22,553 nt of DNA from Spirochaetaceae bacterium. Lineage in GTDB: Bacteria > Spirochaetota > Spirochaetia > B11-G9. The stretch lies in NCBI GenBank assembly GCA_030600745.1, contig JAUVLL010000009.1:1-22553 (forward strand). The letters run 5' to 3'. Below are positions 1 through 6,953 of the stretch, piece after piece (position 1 is the first letter of the stretch; each line of letters opens with the position of its first letter). The position numbers and the translations under genes are program-made. The notes beneath the pieces are model-generated. The model did no database searches, was not told where the DNA came from, and worked only from the letters and a program-made list of their open reading frames with translations.

Positions 1-143
1 GAATTGAAATGGCAATATCAAAGGGAATCTCTTCAGATCAAATCAGTGCAGTACTCATGGCCGAAGCGGGATTAACAATAGCACCTGAAATTGTAATCGA
101 TCAAAAAAGTATTGATACTCTTCTCAGTTCATACAGGAACTGA
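1..143 (+). CDS. C-terminal fragment of an unidentified protein (5' end outside window)
   Basis: An open frame enters from the left edge (first full codon at base 3) and ends at TGA 141-143, giving 46 visible residues. The fragment contains the stretch ISSDQISAVLMAEAGLTIAP and ends in SSYRN. It has no cysteine or histidine and reads like a mixed helical C-terminus. I do not recognise the family. It is called coding because the frame stays open up to the window edge and its codon use matches the neighbours. The next gene begins about 365 bases later, so it is probably the last gene of its transcript. Confidence 0.5.
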   Translation, partial: IEMAISKGISSDQISAVLMAEAGLTIAPEIVIDQKSIDTLLSSYRN

Positions 144-164
144 TTTTATCTCTGGGGATTATCT

Positions 165-293
165 TTAAGAGGCATTTGCGATGTCTCTGAATTCGACTTG
201 TTTTTGTGCTGGTCGCAAACAAGTTTGCTGCTCGCACATGCATCCTGGGCTTTTTCGACTAAGAATGGGTCCCCGACACTTCGTGTCGCCCAT
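165..293 (-). repeat. Possible interspersed repeat element, hairpin-rich, with a 42-codon spurious-looking ORF
   Basis: Between the first gene and ybaK lies a block that is more GC-rich than its AT-rich surroundings. It contains a perfect inverted repeat GCAAAC-aa-GTTTGC at 215-228, enclosed by GTGC (206-209) and GCAC (234-237), and a second hairpin at 264-294. On the minus strand an ORF runs from ATG 291-293 to TAA 165-167 (42 residues, four cysteines, beginning MGDTKCRGPIL). It has no convincing ribosome binding site, and both hairpins lie within or across it. I infer a mobile or dispersed palindromic repeat rather than a protein gene. Only one copy is visible in this window, so repetition is not shown. 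Confidence 0.35.
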
Positions 294-294
294 T
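264..294 (+). terminator. Hairpin, possible terminator downstream of the first gene
   Basis: AATGGG (264-269) pairs with CCCATT (289-294), and CGACAC (274-279) pairs with GTGTCG (283-288) around a TTC loop; bases 270-273 bulge on the left arm. The stem is about 12 bp and is followed by TTTATCTTG, which is only a weak U-tract. It lies about 120 bases past the stop of the upstream gene, so it may equally be part of the repeat-like block. Confidence 0.3.
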
Positions 295-389
295 TTATCT
301 TGCTTTACGCCAGTCTAGAGTCAATATTTTAGAGAAGAAGTATTTTTAAGTAGAAAATGTGATACAGCGTAAAAAGCTGTTTAATAAAT

Positions 390-445
390 TTGTAATCACA
401 GTTTAAATTTATTACTATATGAGTATAGGAAATTGGATTACTCAT
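390..445 (+). promoter_or_regulatory. Predicted promoter of ybaK with nearby inverted repeats
   Basis: A -35-like TTGTAA (390-395) and a -10-like TACTAT (413-418) are separated by 17 bases. An inverted repeat ATGAGTA (419-425) / TACTCAT (439-445) sits at the expected transcription start and could be an operator. A 9-bp inverted repeat, AATAAATTT (383-391) / AAATTTATT (405-413), overlaps the promoter. Upstream, ACAGC (364-368) / GCTGT (376-380) is flanked by TGTGAT (358-363) and ATCACA (395-400). The region is very AT-rich, so some of these pairings may be chance. Confidence 0.4.
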
Positions 446-508
446 AATGAGCAAGCATGGGGAAAAGACAGTCAGAAAAATAAGGCAAACTGATAACAGG
501 AGGGAATC

Positions 509-988
509 ATGGTATTAAAAAAACTGGAGAATTACCTTAAACAAAATCATGTCTGGTATGAAAAGATTACTCACCCAAGGACTTACACAGCTCAGGAAAC
601 AGCAGCAAGTGCACATATTAAGGGTAAAGAACTTGCAAAAAGTGTTATGATCAAACTAGACGGAAAAACAGCTCTTGCGGTTCTCCCGGCATATATGAAA
701 GTTGATTTCAGGCGTATTAAACAAATTTCAGGGGCAAAGAAAATAAGGCTTGCCATGGAAGAGGATATGGAGGATATTTTTCCAGACTGTACCATAGGTG
801 CAATGCCGCCATTCGGAAATCTTTATCAGGTTCCTGTTTATGCCGACAGCACACTTGAAAACGATGAAGATATTGCCTTCAATGCAGGGTCTCACATGGA
901 ACTAATCAGGATGCATTTAAAGGATTTTACCAAGCTTGTTCATCCGAAGATTCATGATATCCACAGACACCCTCACTATCGTATGTAA
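509..988 (+). CDS. YbaK/ProXp-type aminoacyl-tRNA deacylase
   Basis: The 159-residue product is a stand-alone member of the YbaK/EbsC/prolyl-tRNA-synthetase-associated domain family, cytosolic enzymes that hydrolyse mischarged aminoacyl-tRNA (typically Cys- or Ala-tRNA-Pro). Visible family features are a lysine in KSVMIK (K44, at the position of the essential lysine of YbaK), the GAMPPFG loop at 97-103, and NAGSH at 125-129. The length matches the family. The start is supported by AGGAGGG at 498-504, four bases before ATG. The C-terminus is histidine-rich (HDIHRHPHYRM), which is unusual for the family and could bind metal or be a lineage-specific tail. The substrate tRNA cannot be read from the sequence. 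It appears monocistronic, and its 3' end is 32 bases from the convergent porB. Confidence 0.85.
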   Translation: MVLKKLENYLKQNHVWYEKITHPRTYTAQETAASAHIKGKELAKSVMIKLDGKTALAVLPAYMKVDFRRIKQISGAKKIRLAMEEDMEDIFPDCTIGAMPPFGNLYQVPVYADSTLENDEDIAFNAGSHMELIRMHLKDFTKLVHPKIHDIHRHPHYRM

Positions 989-1020
989 AACATCCATGAT
1001 TGATCTCTTAATCTCCTGAT

Positions 1021-1920
1021 TTAACCCCACTTTTCCATCATTTGTGCCCACTTTCGGTCTCTTTCAGATTCTATAACCTTGATATCCTCATCTTTAAGAT
1101 GTTTGAATCGACCCTGCTTTAACAGATGCTCCTTAAGTAATTCCGGTTTGGTTAATTTTCTGTTTATTTTAAACGTGCTGTTCTCATACTCTGCCAAATA
1201 CCACAAACCACAGTCCACAGCCTCTTTTGCCAGAGATACTGAGGTTTCTGTGGAAATTCCCCATCCGGTAGGACATGTAGCATAGATATGAATATAGGAA
1301 GTACCTTTTACCCGGGCTGCCTTTGATAGTTTGTTTAAATAATCCTGTGGATATCCAACACTTGCAGTAGCTGCATAAGCTATATCGTGGGCAGCTATTA
1401 TTTCGAATAAATTCTTTTTATGAGTAACAGCTCCTGAAAGATTTTTTCCAGCAGGAGATGTAGTTGTTTTTGTCCCGTAAGGCGTAAGTCCGCTTTTCTG
1501 TACACCAGTATTCATATAGGCCTCATTATCATAACAGATATAGATAATCCTATCCCTCCGGTCAATTGCTCCTGAAAGTGCCTGAAGTCCTATATCAGCA
1601 GTTCCACCATCACCGGCAAATCCAACAACATGAGTGTCATGAAATCCAAGAGCATCTAATCCTGCCCGCATACCGGAAAGCATTGAACCTGTTCCTGGAA
1701 ATGTTGAAATTATTGCATTGTTAAGAAATGCCATCTGGGGAAAGATAAACCCTACTGCAGACATACAACCGGCAGGTAAAGCAGCAAAAGTCTTTTCACC
1801 AAAAACCTTCATGGCTAATCTTACTGCCAGACTGCCTCCGCACCCGGCACAGGCTTTATGACCAAAAAAGAATTCCTTATCTGTCATATTTTTTGCAGTA
1901 ATTTTCTTTATATCAACCAT
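1021..1920 (-). CDS. porB: 2-oxoacid:ferredoxin oxidoreductase, beta subunit (thiamine diphosphate-binding)
   Basis: The 299-residue product is the catalytic beta subunit of a four-subunit pyruvate/2-oxoacid:ferredoxin oxidoreductase. It binds thiamine diphosphate and a 4Fe-4S cluster and acts in the cytosol with PorA, PorG and PorD to convert 2-oxoacid + CoA to acyl-CoA + CO2 with ferredoxin reduction. The cluster ligands are visible as CAGC (C24, C27), C52 and C216 (ATCPTGWG). The thiamine diphosphate/Mg motif is GDGG at 103-106 with N132 in the YDNEAYMNTG segment. Length is normal for the archaeal/Thermotoga-type enzyme. It is the last gene of the operon, overlapping porA by 8 bases. No clear terminator hairpin follows. 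Similarity of motif wording favours pyruvate, but 2-oxoisovalerate or another oxoacid is possible. Confidence 0.9.
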   Translation of the reverse strand: MVDIKKITAKNMTDKEFFFGHKACAGCGGSLAVRLAMKVFGEKTFAALPAGCMSAVGFIFPQMAFLNNAIISTFPGTGSMLSGMRAGLDALGFHDTHVVGFAGDGGTADIGLQALSGAIDRRDRIIYICYDNEAYMNTGVQKSGLTPYGTKTTTSPAGKNLSGAVTHKKNLFEIIAAHDIAYAATASVGYPQDYLNKLSKAARVKGTSYIHIYATCPTGWGISTETSVSLAKEAVDCGLWYLAEYENSTFKINRKLTKPELLKEHLLKQGRFKHLKDEDIKVIESERDRKWAQMMEKWG

Positions 1921-3124
1921 CTATTTCTACTCCCATATTGACATATCTAACCTTTGCAAAACTCTTATCTTTTCCCACAGTTACTGCTTCCTCAAGATCC
2001 TGATATATCCCTTCAATATCCTTTATTGAAATATCTCTGCCGCCAAGACCTGCAATAAAGTTTATAGATACATGTCTTATACTTAAATGAGCCAGTGCTG
2101 AATTGACATTTGTAAAAATAGTCCCCTCATATCCGAAGGAGATATCCTTATCCAAAACACCAATGGCTTTAACATCTCCTGCAGCGGCTCTAAGCTCTTC
2201 ATCAGGAAAAGGACGAAGATAGCGAAGTTTAATTAATCCTGCTTTTATTCCCCTGGATCTAAGATTATCAACTGCAATCCGTGCAGTTCCTGTCACGCTG
2301 CCGGCAGTAACAAGTACATAATCCGCATCTTCACAATAATAGCTGTCAAGCATTCCTCCATAGGATCTTCCAAAAATTTCTCCAAACTTATTATCCACAG
2401 AATGGATAATATCCTTTGCATCCAGCATAGCTTTATGCTGCTGATACTTAAATTCCATATTATCTGCAGGGCTTGTACTAAACCCCATACTTTTGGGTTT
2501 TTCAAGACTCATTTTATTCGGTGTTTTAAAAACAGGGAGAAATGAATCAACTTTACTCTGATCAGGAATATCAACAATCTCGTATGTATGAGTCAGAATA
2601 AAACCATCAAGATTTATCATAAAGGGAGTCAGAACTGCAGCATCCTCAGCAATACGAAAAGCCTGTATTGTCATATCCAAAGCTTCCTGGGCATCTTCCA
2701 CATAAACCTGAATCCACCCGCTGTCAAGCATGGATAGTGAATCCCGGTGGTCTCCAAAAATACTCCAGGGAAGAGCAAGAGATCTATTGGCGTTCATCAT
2801 AACTATCGGCATTCTTCCGCCACTGGCATAATGCATCCCCTCTGCCATATAGAGAAGTCCCTGGGAAGATGTAGCCGTAAATGCTCTGGCACCTACCGCA
2901 CTTGCACCCATGGCCGCAGACATTGCAGAATGTTCCGATTCTACATGTATATACCTGGCTTTTAAAGAGCCGTCCTCGACCATCTCTGACAGACGCTCTA
3001 CAACTATTGTCTGGGGTGTAATCGGGTAGGCAGAAATAACATGGGGTCTTGCAAGACGAACTCCCAAAGCAACAGCTTCATCACCGGATATAAACACCTT
3101 CTGCTTACTCATCTGTGTCTTCAT
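1913..3124 (-). CDS. porA: 2-oxoacid:ferredoxin oxidoreductase, alpha subunit
   Basis: The 403-residue alpha subunit carries the pyrimidine-binding half of the thiamine site and domain II of the complex. YPITPQT (33-39) and VESEHSA (61-67, with the conserved glutamates) are the hallmark segments, followed by the GDHRDS and SGWIQ stretches seen in pyruvate-type alpha subunits. The ATG at 3122-3124 overlaps the TGA of porD by 4 bases (ATGA) and is preceded by GAGGAG, about 8 bases upstream inside porD. A second in-frame ATG four codons later is possible but farther from the ribosome binding site. No missing motif or truncation is seen. Its wording supports a pyruvate oxidoreductase more than an indolepyruvate enzyme, which is usually a two-subunit protein. 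Confidence 0.9.
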   Translation of the reverse strand: MKTQMSKQKVFISGDEAVALGVRLARPHVISAYPITPQTIVVERLSEMVEDGSLKARYIHVESEHSAMSAAMGASAVGARAFTATSSQGLLYMAEGMHYASGGRMPIVMMNANRSLALPWSIFGDHRDSLSMLDSGWIQVYVEDAQEALDMTIQAFRIAEDAAVLTPFMINLDGFILTHTYEIVDIPDQSKVDSFLPVFKTPNKMSLEKPKSMGFSTSPADNMEFKYQQHKAMLDAKDIIHSVDNKFGEIFGRSYGGMLDSYYCEDADYVLVTAGSVTGTARIAVDNLRSRGIKAGLIKLRYLRPFPDEELRAAAGDVKAIGVLDKDISFGYEGTIFTNVNSALAHLSIRHVSINFIAGLGGRDISIKDIEGIYQDLEEAVTVGKDKSFAKVRYVNMGVEIDG

Positions 3125-3429
3125 TTGGCGAGCTCCTCTTTTACCATAGAAATGGCATTAAAACTGCACTCATGAGCACACACTCCGCAGCCCTTACAAA
3201 AACTGTAATCAAATTCTATTTTTTTATTATCAGTTTTAGATATTGCACCATCAGAACACAGAAGATAACACTGATAACACCCAGTACAGACATTAATATC
3301 TACAACAGGTTTGAATGTTCGCCATCCTGCATTTATACTGACAAGGTGGCCAGCCTCAAAGGAGGGTCCTGTAGGATAATCTCTTATATGTTTTGGAGTA
3401 ACATAATTTTTTATTTCAGGTTTTAACAT
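3121..3429 (-). CDS. porD: 2-oxoacid:ferredoxin oxidoreductase, delta (ferredoxin-like) subunit
   Basis: The 102-residue product is the small iron-sulfur subunit that passes electrons from the thiamine site to soluble ferredoxin. Two CxxCxxCxxxC motifs are complete: C48, C51, C54, C58 and C78, C81, C84, C88, so two 4Fe-4S clusters are expected. In both motifs the residue after the fourth cysteine is serine rather than the commoner proline, a small deviation that leaves the ligands intact. The roughly 45-residue N-terminal extension, which includes KPVVDINVC just ahead of the clusters, is typical of PorD. The coding region overlaps porG by 7 bases and porA by 4, so the four genes are probably translationally coupled. 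Confidence 0.9.
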   Translation of the reverse strand: MLKPEIKNYVTPKHIRDYPTGPSFEAGHLVSINAGWRTFKPVVDINVCTGCYQCYLLCSDGAISKTDNKKIEFDYSFCKGCGVCAHECSFNAISMVKEELAK

Positions 3430-3971
3430 CTATTCTCCCTTACCATTCTATAAGCTTTCTGAACAATTTTTTTATTTTTCTCTGCAATTGACGGTCTCAT
3501 TTCTGCATCAATGCTTTTTAAAGCTGAAGCAAGGGTTACTACACCGGAAGCAGCCACAAGGGCACCAAACATGGCAGTATTTGTAATTGGAAAACCCAGT
3601 ATTTCAAGAGCAAGGGTTGTAGCATCAATAGTAATAACTTTTCGCCCATTAAAATCCCTATTGGCATATCTATCAGAAGAACTGTTGAGAATAACAGAGC
3701 CATCACTGACCAACCCCCCAACCGCACTCTCATTCAGGAGTGTTTCATCCATTACAACTAAATAATCATATTCTGAAAATTCACTTCTATCTGTAATCTT
3801 CCTATCATCAATTCTGGTAAATGCCAGAACAGGAGCCCCTCTTCGTTCAGGGCCGAAGGATGGAAAAGCCATAGCATACTTTCCTTCAAAAATGGAAGCA
3901 GCCTTACCCAGCAACCTGGAAGCAGTAAAACCTCCCTGTCCACCTCTTCCCAGCCATCGAACTTTGATCAT
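3423..3971 (-). CDS. porG: 2-oxoacid:ferredoxin oxidoreductase, gamma subunit
   Basis: The 182-residue gamma subunit begins with the family signature GRGGQGGFTAS and continues with AMAFPSFGPERRGAPV, both typical of PorG/VorG and of the corresponding domain of indolepyruvate oxidoreductase beta subunits. It forms the CoA-proximal domain of the complex. It is the first gene of the porGDAB operon, the order found in archaeal and Thermotoga enzymes. The start at 3969-3971 is preceded by AGGAGT (3977-3982). A promoter with two candidate operators lies directly upstream, and the gene for an IclR regulator follows upstream on the same strand 118 bases away. Substrate specificity is not determined by this subunit. 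Confidence 0.9.
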   Translation of the reverse strand: MIKVRWLGRGGQGGFTASRLLGKAASIFEGKYAMAFPSFGPERRGAPVLAFTRIDDRKITDRSEFSEYDYLVVMDETLLNESAVGGLVSDGSVILNSSSDRYANRDFNGRKVITIDATTLALEILGFPITNTAMFGALVAASGVVTLASALKSIDAEMRPSIAEKNKKIVQKAYRMVRENRC

Positions 3972-3998
3972 AAATTACTCCTGTATAACATATTTTTT

Positions 3999-4063
3999 GT
4001 TTCATTATACGAAACTTTGTTCTGTTAATTGAAACATTATAACATAAATATTTCTTTTGTAAA
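3999..4063 (-). promoter_or_regulatory. porGDAB promoter with two tandem IclR-type operator candidates
   Basis: On the minus strand, -35 TTTACA (4058-4063) and -10 TATAAT (4036-4041) are separated by 16 bases. Immediately downstream are two 17-bp imperfect palindromes, read here on the plus strand: GTTCTGTTAATTGAAAC (4019-4035) and GTTTCATTATACGAAAC (3999-4015), which start 20 bp apart. The second has perfect GTTTC/GAAAC arms. The sites cover the start-site region, a position expected to repress. The same layout occurs at the iclR promoter exactly 846 bases away. That IclR binds here is inference from proximity and the shared motif. Confidence 0.6.
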
Positions 4064-4089
4064 GGTTAAGTTTGAGTATAAAAGTTATT

Positions 4090-4824
4090 CTAGAAGCTTT
4101 TAAGAATTTTATCAGACAGTGACATAAGCTCAGCTGATAGTTCTTTGACTTTCTCATCAATAAACCGATAAGGAGAACCGGAAAAACTAAGTCCACCGTA
4201 AAAATCGATAGATTTAATATACAAAGGAACCGCAATACAGGACAGTCCGGGTTCAAGCTCCTCTTTTTCAAGACTGTAGCCGTTAGTTTTTACAAACTCT
4301 ATCTGTTTTTTAAGCTCCGGGATACTGGTTATAGTATATTCAGTATATTGTTTAAGCTCTATTACACTAAGAATTACATCAACTTTGTCTGTGGGCAGAG
4401 ATGAAAGAATTGCTTTGCCAAGAGATGTACAGTGAAGGGGCAGATGATCTCCCAGTTTTGATCTCATCTGCAGCTCTCTGCTGCTTTCCACTTTGTCCAG
4501 ATACAAAGCCGAATTATCATACATACCTACAAGGTTGACAGTCTCATTAAGACGCTGACTGATTTCCTCTAGTTGGGGGTGGATTCTATCCACAATACGG
4601 TTATTTGCATCTACTTTATGACCAAGAGAGAAAAGTTCTATTCCCAGGTACCAGTTTGAATCTCTTTTTTCCAGAATATTTAATATTTCAAGGGTTTCAA
4701 GATACCTGAATAAGGTTGTCTTGTTCATCCCCAACTGTCGTCCAAGTTCACTTAGAGATAGTTTACCCTGATTATTCGAAATATAATTAATAATCTCAAA
4801 AGCTTTCTTTACTGAATTACTCAC
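4090..4824 (-). CDS. IclR-family transcriptional regulator
   Basis: The 244-residue product has the two-domain IclR layout. Residues about 1-65 form a winged helix-turn-helix (SLSELGRQLGMNKTTLFRYL is the recognition segment). Residues about 80-244 form the effector-binding domain, with the family-typical segments HCTSLGKAILS and ELEPGLSCIAVPLY. IclR proteins are dimers or tetramers that sense small organic acids and commonly control the adjacent catabolic operon. It lies just upstream of porGDAB on the same strand. Its own promoter carries the same paired operators, so autoregulation is likely. The effector is not known; a 2-oxoacid or 2-hydroxyacid is a reasonable guess from the neighbours, including the dehydrogenase remnant on the other side. 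Confidence 0.9.
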   Translation of the reverse strand: MSNSVKKAFEIINYISNNQGKLSLSELGRQLGMNKTTLFRYLETLEILNILEKRDSNWYLGIELFSLGHKVDANNRIVDRIHPQLEEISQRLNETVNLVGMYDNSALYLDKVESSRELQMRSKLGDHLPLHCTSLGKAILSSLPTDKVDVILSVIELKQYTEYTITSIPELKKQIEFVKTNGYSLEKEELEPGLSCIAVPLYIKSIDFYGGLSFSGSPYRFIDEKVKELSAELMSLSDKILKSF

Positions 4825-4844
4825 TTAAAAACTCCACTACAACT

Positions 4845-4909
4845 GTTCCAATATTTGAAATAGTGTTCAAATATATGTAACATTGTATCATAAACTAATA
4901 TTTTTACAA
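4845..4909 (-). promoter_or_regulatory. iclR promoter with two tandem operator candidates
   Basis: On the minus strand, -35 TTGTAA (4904-4909) and -10 TACAAT (4882-4887) have a 16-base spacer. Two 17-bp motifs follow, read on the plus strand: GTTCAAATATATGTAAC (4865-4881) and GTTCCAATATTTGAAAT (4845-4861), again starting 20 bp apart. Every element lies at the position of its counterpart in the por promoter plus 846. This gives a loose consensus of GTTyn, seven AT-rich bases, GaAAC. The likely reading is autoregulation by the IclR protein. Confidence 0.55.
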
Positions 4910-4984
4910 GCCAAACAAAGTTATAATATTTTAAATCCGGAAGATAAAGGGAATTACATGTATAGTCCATAAAGAAGATAATTT

Positions 4985-5085
4985 ATGTACAAAGTTGTAG
5001 TTACAGATGACAGATATGGAAATTATTCTGAAGAAGAAGCTGTTTTAAGGGAGGAAAGCCTGCCTATCCGGTAAACAATATCTAA
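4985..5085 (+). pseudogene. Deletion remnant of a D-2-hydroxyacid dehydrogenase
   Basis: ATG at 4985 opens a frame reading MYKVVVTDDRYGNYSEEEAV and continuing to LRE (about residues 1-23), which looks like the first strand and helix of the D-isomer-specific 2-hydroxyacid dehydrogenase/CtBP family; it then stops at 5072-5074. In a neighbouring frame, 5053-5085 reads GKPAYPVNNI then stop, which resembles the family's usual C-terminus (GKxPxxxVN). The two ends meet at about 5044-5056, so roughly 280-300 internal codons appear to be missing and the junction is out of frame. The remnant is divergent from iclR and next to the por operon, so the lost enzyme probably supplied the 2-oxoacid. Assignment rests on two short segments; the N-terminal match is the stronger one. 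Confidence 0.55.
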
Positions 5086-5111
5086 ATGTGCCAGCTGCTA
5101 ACTGTCTTCCC

Positions 5112-6953
5112 TTACGATCCGGTTTTCGGGTATCGTTTTCTATTGCTGAGTAATATCATATCCCTAAGATGGTTTATATCCTTTGCTTCCAGCCATTTTT
5201 TTTCAAACTCTTTCTCCTGCACAAGAGTTGCAATGGATGCCAAAAGTCTGAGGTGCAATACTCTCTCCCCTTCATTACCCACAATCAGAAATATAGCTTT
5301 TACAGATTTTTCTGATTTAGTAAAACCTACACCTCCCCGGCATCTTACAATCATCATATGAAGAACTTCAGTTTCTTCAAGAATAATATGAGGAATTGAC
5401 ACAAAAGAACTGATTGCTGTAGAGCTTTCATTTTCTCTTTTCTTCAGAAGTCTGAGTATTTCTTCACTTTCCATTTTTAGATCAGAACCCAGAGGACCTG
5501 AAATCCTTTTAAAGAAATCATCCAGGGTAAAATGCTCCTCAAGATCCAAAACAACAGAATCCTTTACCATTCGATCAAATTTATCATCCAGTATCCCTTC
5601 CCTGTGACGGATAACCTCCCGAAGCTCTGATTCAAGGCCATGTTGAGGCATCCTGCTGTCTATAATTCTTTTAAGAAGATACAGAAGTGCAAATTCCTTT
5701 TTTGACCTCTTTCTTCCATAAAGCAGATAAACAAGAATACTGGCAAAAATGAACACCAGACTTATTTCGATAGCTTCCATACCAAGATCAATTAGCAGAA
5801 ATAGATAGATAACAATGCTAAGAACGGGGATGTATGGATAAAAAGGCACTTTAAAAACAGGCCTATAGTTGGACAACTTACTTTCCCTTAGGATAATTAC
5901 CGAGATGTTAGAAAGAATATACGCAATCAAAATTACCGATGATGCTGACTTAACAAGAATTTCAAGATCAATCTGAAGAGCAAGAATAATAAATAGACCA
6001 GTTACAAGAATTGAAATAACAGGTGTATTAAATCGCACAGAGACCCTGGATATATTCCCGGGAATCAGATTATCTCTGCTCAGGGCCAATGGATATCGGG
6101 AAGCAGCCATAATCCCTGCGTTGGCAGTTGTAATAAAAGCCATGAAGGATGCAATGGTAATGGCAATATATCCTGGTCTCCCTGCAAATATTTGGGCAGC
6201 ATCTGAAATAGGAAACATTGAACTGTTAAATTCATCAGGACTCAATATACCAGTTGTAACAAAAATCATAAGTACATACAAAAGGGTAACTACAATCACA
6301 GAAACAAGCATACCAAGAGGAATATTTCTCCCTGGATTTTTAACCTCTTCCGCAATACTGGCTATCTTAAGTAATCCACCAAAAGATATAAATACAAACG
6401 CCGCAGTTGAAAGGATAGAATTAACCCCCATAGGGGCGAAAGGTATAAAATGATCTTTATTTACTATAGGAAAACCCATAATAATGTAGGCAATCATTAT
6501 AGCTATTAGAAATGCAATCAGTATCAGTTCAAGTAATGCAGCCTCTTTAACACCAACTATATTCAATAGTACAAAGAAAATAGTAGCGACTACCGCTATC
6601 AGAGGCATACTAAGACCTGTCAGAAGATAAAGAACCCCGGATAAACCATAAATTGCAAATGCACTTTTTAAAGATAGAGCAAACCAGCTTAGAAAACCGT
6701 TAATAGTTCCAAGAAGAGGGCCAAAGCTCCTGGAGATGAAGTAATAATCGCCTCCGGCTTTAGGCATTGCAGTCGAAAGTTCAGCTATACTTAAAATCCC
6801 AATCAGGGCTATTACACCACCTATCAGATAGGAGATAAACAGTGAAGATCCGGTATGACTGTATGCAATGGCCGGAAGAACAAATATACCGGAACTGATC
6901 ATTGCCCCGGATGCAATACTGAACACATCAAGAAAATTTAGTTTTCTTTCCAT
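5112..6953 (-). CDS. APC-superfamily amino acid permease fused to a PTS EIIA-like domain
   Basis: The 613-residue product begins with an APC transporter domain (about 1-425, roughly twelve hydrophobic segments). It opens with LDVFSIASGAMISSGIFVLP, the TM1 glycine-rich substrate motif, followed by EVKNPGRNIPLG between later helices. After a charged linker, about 460-605 matches the mannitol/fructose-type EIIA fold: KKRENESST, then SFVSIPH with H522 at the phosphorylated-histidine position, and a second conserved histidine in RVLHLRLLASIATLV. The domain is predicted to be cytoplasmic and to regulate transport, perhaps through phosphorylation by HPr or a paralogue. The ATG overlaps the upstream kinase stop by one base (TAATG). 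The transported amino acid cannot be read. No PTS genes are in the window. Confidence 0.85.
   Translation of the reverse strand: MERKLNFLDVFSIASGAMISSGIFVLPAIAYSHTGSSLFISYLIGGVIALIGILSIAELSTAMPKAGGDYYFISRSFGPLLGTINGFLSWFALSLKSAFAIYGLSGVLYLLTGLSMPLIAVVATIFFVLLNIVGVKEAALLELILIAFLIAIMIAYIIMGFPIVNKDHFIPFAPMGVNSILSTAAFVFISFGGLLKIASIAEEVKNPGRNIPLGMLVSVIVVTLLYVLMIFVTTGILSPDEFNSSMFPISDAAQIFAGRPGYIAITIASFMAFITTANAGIMAASRYPLALSRDNLIPGNISRVSVRFNTPVISILVTGLFIILALQIDLEILVKSASSVILIAYILSNISVIILRESKLSNYRPVFKVPFYPYIPVLSIVIYLFLLIDLGMEAIEISLVFIFASILVYLLYGRKRSKKEFALLYLLKRIIDSRMPQHGLESELREVIRHREGILDDKFDRMVKDSVVLDLEEHFTLDDFFKRISGPLGSDLKMESEEILRLLKKRENESSTAISSFVSIPHIILEETEVLHMMIVRCRGGVGFTKSEKSVKAIFLIVGNEGERVLHLRLLASIATLVQEKEFEKKWLEAKDINHLRDMILLSNRKRYPKTGS

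Noticed and set aside
358..400. TGTGAT ... ATCACA, resembling a CRP half-site pair, tempting because an adenylate cyclase is in the window
   Set aside because: The half-sites are 31 bases apart instead of 6, so they cannot form a standard CRP operator.
447..518. 24-codon ORF starting ATGAGCAAG just upstream of and overlapping the ybaK start, considered as a leader peptide
   Set aside because: It has no ribosome binding site and no repeated regulatory codons, and it runs straight through the strong AGGAGGG of ybaK; length is within chance.
1079..1285. Plus-strand ORF opposite porB
   Set aside because: It is a shadow of porB, which has complete catalytic motifs on the minus strand.
5086..5361. 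Plus-strand ORF opposite the permease C-terminus, considered as a continuation of the dehydrogenase remnant
   Set aside because: It lies antisense to the EIIA-like domain, which has clear family motifs; its translation shows no dehydrogenase features.
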